64,000 nt of DNA, from NCBI RefSeq assembly GCF_028285715.1, contig NZ_JANQOO010000035.1, positions 310,001 through 374,000 of the forward strand, read 5' to 3'. Position numbers and translations under genes: made by a program. The notes beneath the pieces were generated by a model. That model saw only the letters and a list, made by a program, of their open reading frames with translations. It did no database searches and was not told the origin of the DNA. Source of the stretch: Ulvibacterium sp. (GTDB lineage: Bacteria > Bacteroidota > Bacteroidia > Flavobacteriales > Flavobacteriaceae). This document shows positions 19,580 through 28,393 of the stretch, piece after piece. Position 1 is the stretch's first letter; every line of letters starts with the position of its first letter.

Positions 19580-20094
19580 TGCTCAGGGGTAAACATATCT
19601 ATTTGCGGACCTTGGAACCAGAGGATTTGGAATTCTTATACCGCTTGGAGAATAATCCCGAGGTGTGGGAGATTAGTGGTACTTTGATTCCATATTCCAA
19701 GCACGTTTTAAAACGGTATTTGGAAAATGCCCATCGCGACATTTATGATGTTAAACAATTGCGTTTGTGCATCTGCACCACAAATGATGTTGTTATTGGC
19801 TTTGTAGATTTGTTTGACTTTGACCCTAAGAATAGGAGAGCCGGTATTGGGATTATCGTGGTTGCCGATGAGCAAAATAAAGGAGTAGGTTCTGAGACCT
19901 TGGAGCTTTTGTGCGATTATGCTTTTTCAGTATTGGATGTAAGGCAGTTATATGCCAATGTAACTACGGATAACGAAAGAAGTCTGCACCTATTTAGCAA
20001 AATGGGATTCCAACAAGTTGGAATTAAAAAAGACTGGATTTATTGTAATGGACGTTATATGGACGAAGCTTTGCTTCAAAAGATAAATACGTAA
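19579..20094 (+). CDS. GNAT acetyltransferase, RimJ/SpeG-like
   Basis: A 171-residue acetyltransferase starting LRGKHIYLRTLEPEDLEFLY, the form typical of the RimJ/RimL and spermidine-acetyltransferase branch. The acetyl-CoA loop is EQNKGVGSETLELL and the ending NERSLHLFSKMGFQQVG is standard. The ATG at 19579 overlaps the dapF stop codon; the longer frame starts with TTG three bases earlier. Translational coupling to dapF and mltG suggests shared expression, not necessarily shared function. The substrate is unknown. Confidence 0.9.
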   Translation: MLRGKHIYLRTLEPEDLEFLYRLENNPEVWEISGTLIPYSKHVLKRYLENAHRDIYDVKQLRLCICTTNDVVIGFVDLFDFDPKNRRAGIGIIVVADEQNKGVGSETLELLCDYAFSVLDVRQLYANVTTDNERSLHLFSKMGFQQVGIKKDWIYCNGRYMDEALLQKINT

Positions 20095-21137
20095 TGTATA
20101 TCAAAAGAATCTTACTGGCCATTGTATTGATTGGACTCGTTGTTGGAGGGCTATTTGCATACAAAGTATACAACGCCATTTTTTCTCCAAATACTTCCTT
20201 TGCCAACAATGAGGCCTTTATCTACATCAAATCCGATGCCTCTTTTGCAGAAGTAAGGGAACTTTTAGATCCTTTATTGGAGGATTTGGATTCCTTTGAA
20301 CAGATTGCCAAAAGAAAAGGATATGCCTCCAAAATCAAGGGAGGTAAATACGCTATTACAAAGGGGATGAACAACAACGAAATAATCAATTCCCTACGCA
20401 GCGCCAATATTCCGGTAAAGGTTTCTTTTAATAACCAGGAAACCTTGGAAAATTTGGCCGGTAGGGTGGCTTTCCAAATTGAAGCGGATAGCGTATCCCT
20501 GGTACAGGCCTTTAAGGATGATGCATTTCTAAAACCCAATAATTTTAATGAAGACTCCAGCTTGGGAATGTATATTCCGAACAGTTACGAGTTTTTTTGG
20601 AATACCTCCGCTGAAGGATTCCGTGAGCGGATGCTAAAGGAATACAATCGGTTTTGGAATGCGGAACGGTTGAGTAAGGCCAAGGAATTGGGGCTTTCCC
20701 CAGAGGAAGTGGTAACTTTGGCCTCTATTGTACACAAGGAATCCGCTAAAATCGATGAAAGGCCAAAGGTAGCGGGATTGTATTTAAACAGACTACGTAA
20801 GAATATGCGCTTGCAGGCCGACCCTACCGTGATTTTTGCTTTGAAAAAGCACGCAAATGACTTTGACATGGTGATAAAGCGCGTACTATACAAGGATTTA
20901 GAGTTGGATTCTCCTTACAATACATACATGTATGCTGGATTACCTCCAGGGCCTATTGCTATGCCCGACATTTCTGCCATTGATGCCGTTCTGAACCCGG
21001 AAAAGCACAATTACTACTATTTTGTGGCCAATGTAGAGAATTTTGGTTATCATAAATTTGCCGAGACTTTGGCACAACATAACCGGAATAAGGTGCAATA
21101 CATCCGTTGGATTAACGCCCAGAAAATTAGGAGATAG
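20094..21137 (+). CDS. mltG: endolytic peptidoglycan transglycosylase MltG
   Basis: A 347-residue inner-membrane enzyme that cuts nascent glycan strands and so sets their length. It has one N-terminal transmembrane helix (about 5-25) and a periplasmic YceG domain with the catalytic Glu216 in SIVHKESA, then DERPKVAGLYLNRL, LQADPTVIFA and SPYNTYMYAGLPPGPIAMP. The start codon overlaps the preceding stop (TAATG). It is the last gene of the dapF operon, which joins precursor synthesis with strand termination. Confidence 0.96.
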   Translation: MYIKRILLAIVLIGLVVGGLFAYKVYNAIFSPNTSFANNEAFIYIKSDASFAEVRELLDPLLEDLDSFEQIAKRKGYASKIKGGKYAITKGMNNNEIINSLRSANIPVKVSFNNQETLENLAGRVAFQIEADSVSLVQAFKDDAFLKPNNFNEDSSLGMYIPNSYEFFWNTSAEGFRERMLKEYNRFWNAERLSKAKELGLSPEEVVTLASIVHKESAKIDERPKVAGLYLNRLRKNMRLQADPTVIFALKKHANDFDMVIKRVLYKDLELDSPYNTYMYAGLPPGPIAMPDISAIDAVLNPEKHNYYYFVANVENFGYHKFAETLAQHNRNKVQYIRWINAQKIRR

Positions 21138-21220
21138 GCCACTAATCCAATTTTTAGGACATGTTAACTAAAATTGGATATTTTTAACAAAGTCTTGGAA
21201 AACAACCGTGAAATGGGATT

Positions 21221-21228
21221 TATCTTTG
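21221..21228 (+). promoter_or_regulatory. -7 element upstream of the transglycosylase-like gene
   Basis: TATCTTTG is an exact TAnnTTTG match, with TTGG 22 bp upstream. It implies a leader of about 45-50 nt before the ATG at 21282. Confidence 0.5.
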
Positions 21229-21281
21229 TACCGTGAAATTTAAGCAAACTATATAGTTGTAAGTCTTAAGAAAATCATGGT

Positions 21282-21911
21282 ATGAAAAGAGGTATAATCT
21301 TTTTTTGTCCCTTGATCTTACTTTTTATTTTAACGAGTTTTGGGAACAAAGCCAAGATGGTAAAGGTTCCTGAGACCCTTAAAGTAAAAGAACCTACTGA
21401 AGTTTTGTACCCCAAAAACAAAACTGCGATAAGCGCTACTATGGTTGCACCTCCCTTTTTGGGGAGTTCCTACATTGGCTTTAAGGAGGCCCTGGCCTTC
21501 AAGGAGTCACAAGGAAACTACTTTACGACCAATACCTTGGGATATTTGGGAAAATATCAATTTGGTATTGGAACCCTACAACTTATGGGGGTATACAGCG
21601 CAACAAGTTTTCTGAACGACCCCATCTTACAGGAAAAAGTGTTCTACACCAATATGGCTAGGAACAAATGGATTCTAAGGCGAGACATCAAACGATTTGT
21701 AGGGAAACGAATCCGAGGTGTGGAGATTACCGAATCTGGAATGTTGGCGGCGGCACATTTGGCCGGACCGGGTAATGTGAAAAAGTATCTTAGGTCTTAT
21801 GGAAAGATGGATGTTGCGGATGAATATGGTACGAATATAGCCGACTACATTCGGAAATTCTCAGGTTATGACGTTTCTTACGTTACCTCGAAACGGAACC
21901 CGAAGATTTAA
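21282..21911 (+). CDS. exported lytic-transglycosylase-like protein
   Basis: A 209-residue exported protein. The signal peptide (1-20) is followed by about 45 linker residues and a compact SLT/lysozyme-fold domain: ALAFKESQGNY places a candidate catalytic Glu75, followed by NTLGYLGKYQFGIGTLQLMG and GMLAAAHLAGPGNVKKYL, which resemble soluble lytic transglycosylases and phage-type muramidases. Flavobacterial relatives are often called peptidoglycan-binding LysM proteins, but no LysM repeat is seen. It probably acts on periplasmic peptidoglycan. It has its own promoter and terminator next to mltG. Confidence 0.85.
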   Translation: MKRGIIFFCPLILLFILTSFGNKAKMVKVPETLKVKEPTEVLYPKNKTAISATMVAPPFLGSSYIGFKEALAFKESQGNYFTTNTLGYLGKYQFGIGTLQLMGVYSATSFLNDPILQEKVFYTNMARNKWILRRDIKRFVGKRIRGVEITESGMLAAAHLAGPGNVKKYLRSYGKMDVADEYGTNIADYIRKFSGYDVSYVTSKRNPKI

Positions 21912-21940
21912 AATATTAGTTATATATGAAAATGGATAGG

Positions 21941-21969
21941 TCCGGTCGGAAACGACCGGATTTATTTTT
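21941..21969 (+). terminator. rho-independent terminator with GNRA loop
   Basis: An 8-bp GC-rich stem TCCGGTCG/CGACCGGA closed by GAAA and followed by TTTATTTTTT. It ends the transglycosylase-like transcript and abuts the stop codon of the convergent methyltransferase gene. Confidence 0.9.
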
Positions 21970-22682
21970 TATCCCTGTATGATGAATATGGTGGGTCTTT
22001 TGTGCAACTCAACCCTGTTCTTTTTCCAATCCCGAACGGGCCGTGTAAGGATAAACTCGGTAGGGAGGGTGATATCGGCAGCAATGCAAAGCCTGGTATT
22101 TATGGATAGGGACCTTAAAAGTTCGCTCAACAATTTGTCGTTTCGATAAGGGGTTTCAATGAAAATTTGGGACTGTCCCTTTTCCATGGATAACCGCTCC
22201 AATCGTTTTATCTCTTTTTTCCGTTCAGGTGCATCTATAGGCAGGTAACCGTTAAAGGCAAAATTCTGACCGTTGAAGCCGCTGGCCATCATGGCCAATA
22301 GTATGGAAGATGGACCGATCAGCGGAATAACCTGGATATTTTTGTCGTGGGCAATTCTCACCACCTCGGCCCCTGGATCCGCTATTCCTGGACAGCCCGC
22401 CTCGGAGAGAACCCCTATATCAAGACCTTCGAGGCAGGGTATGAGAAAACCAGGAATCTCTTGGGAATCCGTGTACTTGTTCAAAACCTGTATCCTTAAA
22501 TTAGATTGGGACTTTCTAGGGCTTAATTTTTTGATAAAGCGCCTGGCGGATTTTTCGTTTTCCACCACATAATGATTAATTTCCTCTATAACTTGTTTTA
22601 TGGAAATAGGTAATACCTCAAGGGGAGCAATATCCCCAAGGGTGGATGGAATAAGATACAATTTGCCTTCGGCCTTGGCCAT
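21969..22682 (-). CDS. RsmI-like SAM-dependent methyltransferase (tetrapyrrole methylase fold)
   Basis: A 237-residue protein of the tetrapyrrole methylase fold. SEAGCPGIADPGAEVVRIAH and PLIGPSSILLAMMASGFNGQNFAFNGYLP match the RsmI (16S rRNA C1402 2'-O-methyltransferase) core, followed by FIETPYRN. The N-terminus (LYLIPSTLGDIAPLEVLP) departs from the canonical RsmI start, with a longer insert before the SEAG motif. Bacteroidota often carry this short paralogue as well as true RsmI, so the substrate is not certain. It is the last gene of a dnaA-phosphatase-methylase run. Confidence 0.88.
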   Translation of the reverse strand: MAKAEGKLYLIPSTLGDIAPLEVLPISIKQVIEEINHYVVENEKSARRFIKKLSPRKSQSNLRIQVLNKYTDSQEIPGFLIPCLEGLDIGVLSEAGCPGIADPGAEVVRIAHDKNIQVIPLIGPSSILLAMMASGFNGQNFAFNGYLPIDAPERKKEIKRLERLSMEKGQSQIFIETPYRNDKLLSELLRSLSINTRLCIAADITLPTEFILTRPVRDWKKNRVELHKRPTIFIIQG

Positions 22683-22688
22683 TGGTAA

Positions 22689-23150
22689 CTAAGATTGGTT
22701 TTCTAATTTTCGGGCGATTTCGGAACAGGCCTTATCGATAAGGTGAAACACCTTTTCGAAACCGTCCCCAGAGCCATAGTAGGGGTCGGGAACTTCCCGA
22801 ATTCCGGACTCCACTTCATCCAACAACATTTTTACCTTTCTGATGTGGTCTTCATTTCGCGCCAACGCGATTACATTGCTGTAATTACTATGGTCCATGG
22901 TATAAATTAGGTCAAAATCATCGAAATCCTTGGGGGAGAATTGTCTACATCTTTGGCGGGTAATGTCTATTCCATATTTTCGGCTTACGGCAATACTACG
23001 TTCGTCCGGTTTATTACCCAAATGATAACTTCCCGTACCTGCGGAATCAACTACAACTTTTTTTGGATCCACTTTGCTTTGTAAAATGCCCTCGGCCAAT
23101 GGCGACCTACAGATATTTCCTAGGCATACCATTAATACCCTGGTGGTCAT
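22689..23150 (-). CDS. low-molecular-weight protein-tyrosine phosphatase
   Basis: A 153-residue cytosolic phosphatase. The active-site loop CLGNICRS (Cys9 to Arg15, CX5R) lies at the N-terminus and the general acid Asp is in EVPDPYYGSGDGFEKVF. The family acts on phosphotyrosine proteins or arginine phosphate. It lies 6 bp after dnaA and 6 bp before the RsmI-like gene, so the three are likely co-transcribed. No tyrosine kinase is nearby. Confidence 0.94.
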   Translation of the reverse strand: MTTRVLMVCLGNICRSPLAEGILQSKVDPKKVVVDSAGTGSYHLGNKPDERSIAVSRKYGIDITRQRCRQFSPKDFDDFDLIYTMDHSNYSNVIALARNEDHIRKVKMLLDEVESGIREVPDPYYGSGDGFEKVFHLIDKACSEIARKLENQS

Positions 23151-23156
23151 AAATTG

Positions 23157-24581
23157 TCAGGAAAGCTTTTTGGTTAGGTCATCGATATACTTACGGAATT
23201 GTTTGTCCGTTTCCGCAAGGTTGTCAACGGTCTTGCAGGCATGCAATACCGTAGCATGATCACGTTTCCCTATTTGGGAACCAATGCTGGCCAAGGAAGC
23301 CTTGGTGAATTTTTTCGCAAAGAACATGGCCAATTGCCTCGCCTGGACAATATGTCTTTTTCGGGTTTTGGATTGAAGAGTGGCCACATCCATCTCGAAG
23401 TAATCGGACACCACTTTTTGGATGTAGTCAATGGAAACTTCACGTTTGGTGTTCTTTACAAATTTTTCCACCACCTGTTGGGCCAGTTCCAAGGTCACTT
23501 CCTTTTTGTTAAAGGAAGACTGGGCAATCAACGATATTATAGCCCCTTCCAGTTCCCTGATATTAGTTTTTATATGCTTGGCTACATAATCCACGATATC
23601 ATCGGGCATTTCCACCCCATCTCGGTATAACTTATTCTTAAGGATGGATATCCGTGTCTCATAATCCGGATTCTGCAATTCAGCAGAGAGTCCCCACTTA
23701 AAACGGGACAATAAACGCTGTTCGATATCCTGCATGTCCACAGGAGCCTTATCCGAGGTAAGGACTACCTGCTTTCCATTTTGGTGCAAATGGTTAAAAA
23801 TATGAAAGAACACATCTTGAGTACCCGATTTTCCGGATAGGAACTGCACATCATCTATAATGAGAACATCGATCAATTGATAGAAATGTATAAAGTCGTT
23901 CCGTGTATTCTTTTTTACGGATTCAATGTATTGTTGCGTAAATTTTTCAGCAGAGATGTAGAGCACTGTGCGTTCTGGATATTTATCCTTTATCTCCACC
24001 CCGATGGCATGCGCTAAATGTGTTTTCCCCAGACCTACGCCCCCAAACACCAAAAGTGGATTGAAAGAAGTACCTCCTGGCTTGTTAGCTACGGCCATAC
24101 CCGCTGAGCGCGCCAAACGATTGGAGTCCCCTTCCAAAAAATTGTCGAAATTGTAGTTGGGATTTAGTTGCGATTCAATTTTTATGTTCCGTATTCCTGG
24201 AATGACAAACGGGTTTCTCAGTTCAGGGTTTTTGGATTTAATCGGAACATCCATTTCCTGGGCGCTTACGTGACTTCTGTTGGAGCTGGGTATCTTTTCG
24301 GTAAAGGGTTCGCGGTTGCCATAGGTGTTTTCCATGCGTATAATGTAGACCAATTTGGCCGTTTCCCCCAATTCCTTGGTGAGGGCAACTTTCAACAATT
24401 TTACGTAGTGCTCCTCCAGCCATTCGTAGAAAAATTTGCTGGGGACCTGAATGCTCAGTGCATTGTCAGTTAATTTGACCGGTTTTATCGGTTCGAACCA
24501 AGTTTTGAATGCCTGCGGTTGGATATTATCTTCGATAAAGGCCAAACAATTGTTCCATACGGAATTTGCAGTAACACTCAT
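23157..24581 (-). CDS. dnaA: chromosomal replication initiator DnaA
   Basis: A 474-residue AAA+ initiator that binds DnaA boxes and melts the origin. Visible parts: N-terminal helicase-interaction domain (1-80), linker (about 90-140), Walker A GGVGLGKT (180-187), Walker B IIDDVQFLSG (241-250), sensor region LSRFKWGLS, and the C-terminal helix-turn-helix with the signature RDHATVLHACKTVDNL. It is followed by a phosphatase and an RsmI-like methylase instead of dnaN. No TTATNCACA box cluster is visible in 24582-24788, so the origin is probably elsewhere, as is common in this phylum. Confidence 0.97.
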   Translation of the reverse strand: MSVTANSVWNNCLAFIEDNIQPQAFKTWFEPIKPVKLTDNALSIQVPSKFFYEWLEEHYVKLLKVALTKELGETAKLVYIIRMENTYGNREPFTEKIPSSNRSHVSAQEMDVPIKSKNPELRNPFVIPGIRNIKIESQLNPNYNFDNFLEGDSNRLARSAGMAVANKPGGTSFNPLLVFGGVGLGKTHLAHAIGVEIKDKYPERTVLYISAEKFTQQYIESVKKNTRNDFIHFYQLIDVLIIDDVQFLSGKSGTQDVFFHIFNHLHQNGKQVVLTSDKAPVDMQDIEQRLLSRFKWGLSAELQNPDYETRISILKNKLYRDGVEMPDDIVDYVAKHIKTNIRELEGAIISLIAQSSFNKKEVTLELAQQVVEKFVKNTKREVSIDYIQKVVSDYFEMDVATLQSKTRKRHIVQARQLAMFFAKKFTKASLASIGSQIGKRDHATVLHACKTVDNLAETDKQFRKYIDDLTKKLS

Positions 24582-24788
24582 TTTTAAGTTTGTCTAATTT
24601 TGTTGGTTAGTGACTTTGTCAGTTAGTTGAAAATTGGTCGGAGCGAACCATACTTTCTGAGTGGGACAAATATGTGAACAATAATCCTAAAAAAAAAATC
24701 AATCCCTATTGAATTTACCCTTTTTTTTTCGCATGTTCCGGGCTATTCGTACAAAGCTTTTAAATATATACTTTTTAGTTGAAAAAAT

Positions 24789-25190
24789 ATGGATTTTAAC
24801 GAAATTTCTTTTCGAATTCGTTACGGTGAAACCGATCAAATGGGAATTGTATATCACGGGAATTACCCGCAATATTTGGAGATGGGAAGGATTGAGTGGC
24901 TCAGGGCCCTCGGAATTTCCTACAAATTCATGGAGGAAACAGGAATATTGCTACCCGTAATTTCCCTGCAGATCAACTTCAAAAAATCGGCGGTTTATGA
25001 CGACTTGGTCACGGTCAAAACCATACTCAAAAAACCGCCTATGGCACGCATCGAATTTGACTATGTCATTTACCGAAATTCCAATGAAATTTTGGCCACT
25101 GCGAATACGGTTTTAGCCTTTATGGATAGAGATACCAAACGCCCCAGAAGATGCCCTGATTATCTTTTGAAAAAGATAGATAGCCTCTAG
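24789..25190 (+). CDS. acyl-CoA thioesterase, 4HBT/YbgC type
   Basis: A 133-residue hot-dog-fold thioesterase. The signature RYGETDQMGIVYHGNYPQYLEMGRIEWL holds the catalytic Asp (D18 by homology to YbgC). Members hydrolyse short-chain or hydroxybenzoyl-type acyl-CoA in the cytosol; the exact substrate cannot be deduced and no Tol-Pal genes lie beside it. It is divergent from dnaA across a 207-bp AT-rich spacer and convergent with yigZ, overlapping it by 4 bp. Confidence 0.92.
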   Translation: MDFNEISFRIRYGETDQMGIVYHGNYPQYLEMGRIEWLRALGISYKFMEETGILLPVISLQINFKKSAVYDDLVTVKTILKKPPMARIEFDYVIYRNSNEILATANTVLAFMDRDTKRPRRCPDYLLKKIDSL

Positions 25191-25801
25191 GTCAAGATTT
25201 CTATCTTCAGACCTTGTATACCAATTAAGGTTCTTTGGGTATTTTCCAAATCCTTTTTATCAGATAGGAGGGTTATGCTACAATCCAACTCCAAGTTTTG
25301 GGATATAATTTCCAATTTTTGCCGTTTAATGGCGTGCATTACTTTGTTTAAGGAAACATAATCAAAGGTGAGCTTTAAACGTATCTTTATTCTTTTTTCC
25401 ACTATGGATGAAGCTTCCAATGCCATTCGAGCCGTGCTTCTATAGGCATTGATGAGTCCACCTACGCCCAATTTGGTCCCTCCAAAAAAACGTACTACGG
25501 CTACGATTACATTGGTAATTTCAAAAGACTGTATTTGACCATGTATGGGTGAGCCTGCCGAATTTCTGGGTTCTCCATCATCATTCGCACGATATTGGAT
25601 TTCATCTGCTCCTAATTGCCATGCGTAACAAACGTGATTGGCCTTGGGATATTTTTTCCTCAATTCTTCGAGAAGCGGTTTTATGCTTTCTACTGTATCT
25701 ACCGGAAAAGCATAACCGTAGAACCTGCTCTTTTTGTCTGTAAAGATGACCACTTCGGAGGGTCGGGCCAAGGTTTTGTAGCTATTGGGTTTCCTTTCCA
25801 T
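25187..25801 (-). CDS. YigZ/IMPACT family protein
   Basis: A 204-residue protein with the UPF0029/IMPACT N-terminal domain (KKSRFYGYAFPVDTVE, HVCYAWQLG, NDDGEPRNSAGSPI, VRFFGGTKLGVGGLINAYR) and a ferredoxin-like C-terminal domain. Bacterial YigZ is of uncertain function and has been linked to translation-associated processes. The ATG at 25801 overlaps the stop of the EamA gene by one base (TAATG), indicating coupling; the 18-residue upstream extension is rejected. It is the last gene of the ribD operon. Confidence 0.93.
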   Translation of the reverse strand: MERKPNSYKTLARPSEVVIFTDKKSRFYGYAFPVDTVESIKPLLEELRKKYPKANHVCYAWQLGADEIQYRANDDGEPRNSAGSPIHGQIQSFEITNVIVAVVRFFGGTKLGVGGLINAYRSTARMALEASSIVEKRIKIRLKLTFDYVSLNKVMHAIKRQKLEIISQNLELDCSITLLSDKKDLENTQRTLIGIQGLKIEILT

Positions 25802-26664
25802 TAAAATAAGGCCACTAAAATGATGCTGATTATGGCTAGCGCAATTCCGCCCCAATTCTTTGGGCTTATATGCTCCTTAAAGAGGACAATGCCTAAAAGT
25901 GTGGAGAACATCACGATGGCCACATTATTGATTGTAAATACGGCCGCACTGCTTAGACTAGGGTGTTTTAAGGCGTGTAACAGATAATAAATGGAGAAAT
26001 AATTAGGTATGCCCAATGCAATGCCGCTCAGGATGTCCTTAACCTTAAATTTCAAAGGTTCCCTAAAACTCTTTGAGACTAAAAGTAATAGACCTACCGA
26101 TGCCGCGGCACCAAAGACCGTAGCGGAGAATAGCGGGAATTCATCGGCCTCAATATGGGTTTCCTGCACATATTTAAGACTAGTATCTATAATGCCGGAA
26201 CCCAAAAATACCAATACTGGCAACCAAAGGGAAGCTTTTCCCAAAGTCACTGATTTTCCTTTTACCGATGCAAAATAAACGGCTGCAAGGGCAAGTAGAA
26301 TTCCTGCTACTTGCAATGGACTTAGATGCTCCTTGTAAATAAGCACCCCAAAGACTACGGGAACCACCAGAGACATTTTTGTGGCTACTGATGCAACCGA
26401 CACCCCGACACGTTGGGCCGTTGCCGCCATAAGATTGAATACTACGATAAAAAGGCATCCCAATACTAAAGTGCCCCAGAACCAGGGCTTTTGCGGAACA
26501 TTATTAAGGGCAATCCGACCTTTGTAAAAAAACAACCCTACCGCAAAAGCGACCATGTAATTTATAATAATGGCATAAAGGGTATGTACCTTATGAACGG
26601 AGAAAAGCTTGAAAATAACAAAAATAAGACTGGAAAAAAGTATGCTAAGTGCTAGGTAGAACAT
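25801..26664 (-). CDS. EamA/DMT family transporter
   Basis: A 287-residue inner-membrane protein with about ten hydrophobic helices in two EamA repeats (first about 1-135, second about 145-287), with the repeat motif visible in KMSLVVPVVFGVLIYKEHLSP and again in FTINNVAIVMFSTLLGIVLFKEHISP. Such drug/metabolite transporters export or import small metabolites; the position next to ribD makes a flavin-related cargo conceivable but unproven. It overlaps the HAD gene by 20 bp and YigZ by 1 bp. Confidence 0.9.
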   Translation of the reverse strand: MFYLALSILFSSLIFVIFKLFSVHKVHTLYAIIINYMVAFAVGLFFYKGRIALNNVPQKPWFWGTLVLGCLFIVVFNLMAATAQRVGVSVASVATKMSLVVPVVFGVLIYKEHLSPLQVAGILLALAAVYFASVKGKSVTLGKASLWLPVLVFLGSGIIDTSLKYVQETHIEADEFPLFSATVFGAAASVGLLLLVSKSFREPLKFKVKDILSGIALGIPNYFSIYYLLHALKHPSLSSAAVFTINNVAIVMFSTLLGIVLFKEHISPKNWGGIALAIISIILVALF

Positions 26665-27268
26665 CCCTTAACTTGCTTTTTAATTGGAGTATGTCCTCTT
26701 TGCCTACTTGTAAATTCCAGGTTCTAATACCTAATCTTTCGGCAGCTTCGGTATTCTCTAGGGTATCGTCCACAAAAAAGGTTTCGTTTGCCGATAAACC
26801 GTTTTCCTCCAGAACGAATTTAAAAATCTCGGCATTGGGTTTTCTTAAATGTATTTCGTGTGAAAGGTAGAACTGCTCAAAAGAATTCTTAAATCGTAAG
26901 TATTTTTGGGTACCCATAATCTGCTCCACATAAGGAATATGTAGGGCATTGGTATTGCTTAAAAGAAAAAGTCGATATCGATTTTCCTGTGCCAGCGCTT
27001 CGATAAACTCTAATCGTTCATCTGGAAAATCGAGTAACATGGCATTCCAAATGGCTTTTATCTGAATTGCCGAGGCCTTTGGATAGGCTATCTGCAGTTG
27101 TCCGATAAATTCTTCGGAATCTATTCCGCCTACTTCGTAACTTTCGTTAAGGGCTATTAGCTCCTGGGTAATACCATTGCCGCCCCATTTGGACATTTCC
27201 CGGAAAATAACCTCTTTATCCAGGTTGATGAAAACATCTCCAAAGTCTAAAATAATGTTCTTAATCAT
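26645..27268 (-). CDS. HAD family hydrolase (YihX/HAD-IA type)
   Basis: A 207-residue phosphatase of the haloacid dehalogenase superfamily. Motif I is NIILDFGDVFINLD, motif II LLSNTNAL, the conserved Lys is in LRKPNAEIF and motif IV is FFVDDTLENTEAAERLGI. As in YihX-like enzymes motif I has Gly two residues after the first Asp in place of the classical second Asp. The ATG at 27268 is used; the 29-residue extension overlaps ribD. It follows ribD with an 8-bp overlap, so a role in dephosphorylating the riboflavin intermediate is an attractive guess. Confidence 0.9.
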   Translation of the reverse strand: MIKNIILDFGDVFINLDKEVIFREMSKWGGNGITQELIALNESYEVGGIDSEEFIGQLQIAYPKASAIQIKAIWNAMLLDFPDERLEFIEALAQENRYRLFLLSNTNALHIPYVEQIMGTQKYLRFKNSFEQFYLSHEIHLRKPNAEIFKFVLEENGLSANETFFVDDTLENTEAAERLGIRTWNLQVGKEDILQLKSKLRDVLPST

Positions 27269-28313
27269 TTTGATAGGTGTGTAAAGTGTCGGTATGGATG
27301 GATTCAGTTTGTATAAGGTTACCTGAAAAATTAGGAGCTGCAACCCCATTTGCAAAGGTTTGGCTTCCTGTAAATACCCGGGCCTCGTCCCAAAGATTGT
27401 AGTTGATAAAAGTTTGAAGTGTTTGTGCGCCTCCTTCTATTAAAACGCTTAAAATCTGATGTTTATGCAAGATACTACAAATTTGTTCCACCAGATTGGC
27501 AGAAAAATCAAGGACTTCGTAGGTTATTCCTTCTGCATATAGTGAACTGTCTCTAATCGAGGTCAGGACAAGGGTAGGAATACTTCCGTCCAGGACGTGA
27601 AAATCTCTTTTGATTTTTAGATTTTGGTCCAAGACCACACGTAATGGGGAGGTCCCATGCCAATGCCGTACATCCAATCTCGGGTTGTCCTCTAAAACAG
27701 TCTGGGTGCCTACCAAAATGGCCTGTTCCTCACTACGCCATTGATGAACACGTTGCCTGGAGTGCCAATTGGTAATCCAATATGGTTCGGGGTCTTCGTT
27801 TCTGACCGATTTATCCGGGGCAATATAGCCATCCAGAGTCTGGGCCCATTTTAGTATAATGTAGGGTCTTGCCCTTTCTTGGAAGGTGAGGAAACGTTTG
27901 TGATGTTCCCTGCAGGCATCCTTTAGCACACCCAAAATAACCTCGCAACCGGCATCTCGCAATCGCTGAACACCCCTGCCGGATACCTTATCGTGAGGGT
28001 CCAAAATCCCAATGACAGCCTTGGGGATGGTATGTTTGATAATTAGATCGGCACAAGGTGGGGTCTTCCCAAAATGGGAGCATGGCTCCAAAGTAACGTA
28101 AAGCGTAGCTTCCCGTAAAAGCGATTTGTCTTTTACTGCTCCAATGGCATTGACCTCGGCATGCGGACCCCCATAAGGACTCGTAAAACCTTCCCCGATT
28201 ATGTTGTCTTCATGTACAATAACACAGCCTACCGAAGGGTTGGGGGCTGCGGTGCCCAAGCCGTTTTTCGCCAATTGAATACAGCGTCGCATAAAGGGTT
28301 CATGGGTAGCCAT
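27261..28313 (-). CDS. ribD: bifunctional riboflavin deaminase/reductase RibD
   Basis: A 350-residue enzyme that catalyses the second and third steps of riboflavin synthesis. The deaminase domain has His51-Ala-Glu53 and zinc cysteines 78 and 87 (LEPCSHFGKTPPCADLI); the reductase domain begins near 150 (RPYIILKWAQTLDGYIA) and includes ILVGTQTVLEDNPRL and LIEGGAQTLQTFI. The ATG at 28313 gives ATHEPFMRRCIQLA. It heads the operon ribD-HAD-EamA-yigZ and diverges from a GNAT gene. Confidence 0.96.
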   Translation of the reverse strand: MATHEPFMRRCIQLAKNGLGTAAPNPSVGCVIVHEDNIIGEGFTSPYGGPHAEVNAIGAVKDKSLLREATLYVTLEPCSHFGKTPPCADLIIKHTIPKAVIGILDPHDKVSGRGVQRLRDAGCEVILGVLKDACREHHKRFLTFQERARPYIILKWAQTLDGYIAPDKSVRNEDPEPYWITNWHSRQRVHQWRSEEQAILVGTQTVLEDNPRLDVRHWHGTSPLRVVLDQNLKIKRDFHVLDGSIPTLVLTSIRDSSLYAEGITYEVLDFSANLVEQICSILHKHQILSVLIEGGAQTLQTFINYNLWDEARVFTGSQTFANGVAAPNFSGNLIQTESIHTDTLHTYQND

Positions 28314-28393
28314 ATTTGTCTTTTGGGATATATCCTTTTGCTGTATCTTCACTTCGCAAAAATAGGACTTTAAAACAGACCGATCCAAAAAAT

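Noticed and set aside
24582-24788. replication origin next to dnaA
   Set aside because: The spacer is AT-rich, but no TTATNCACA-type DnaA boxes are visible.
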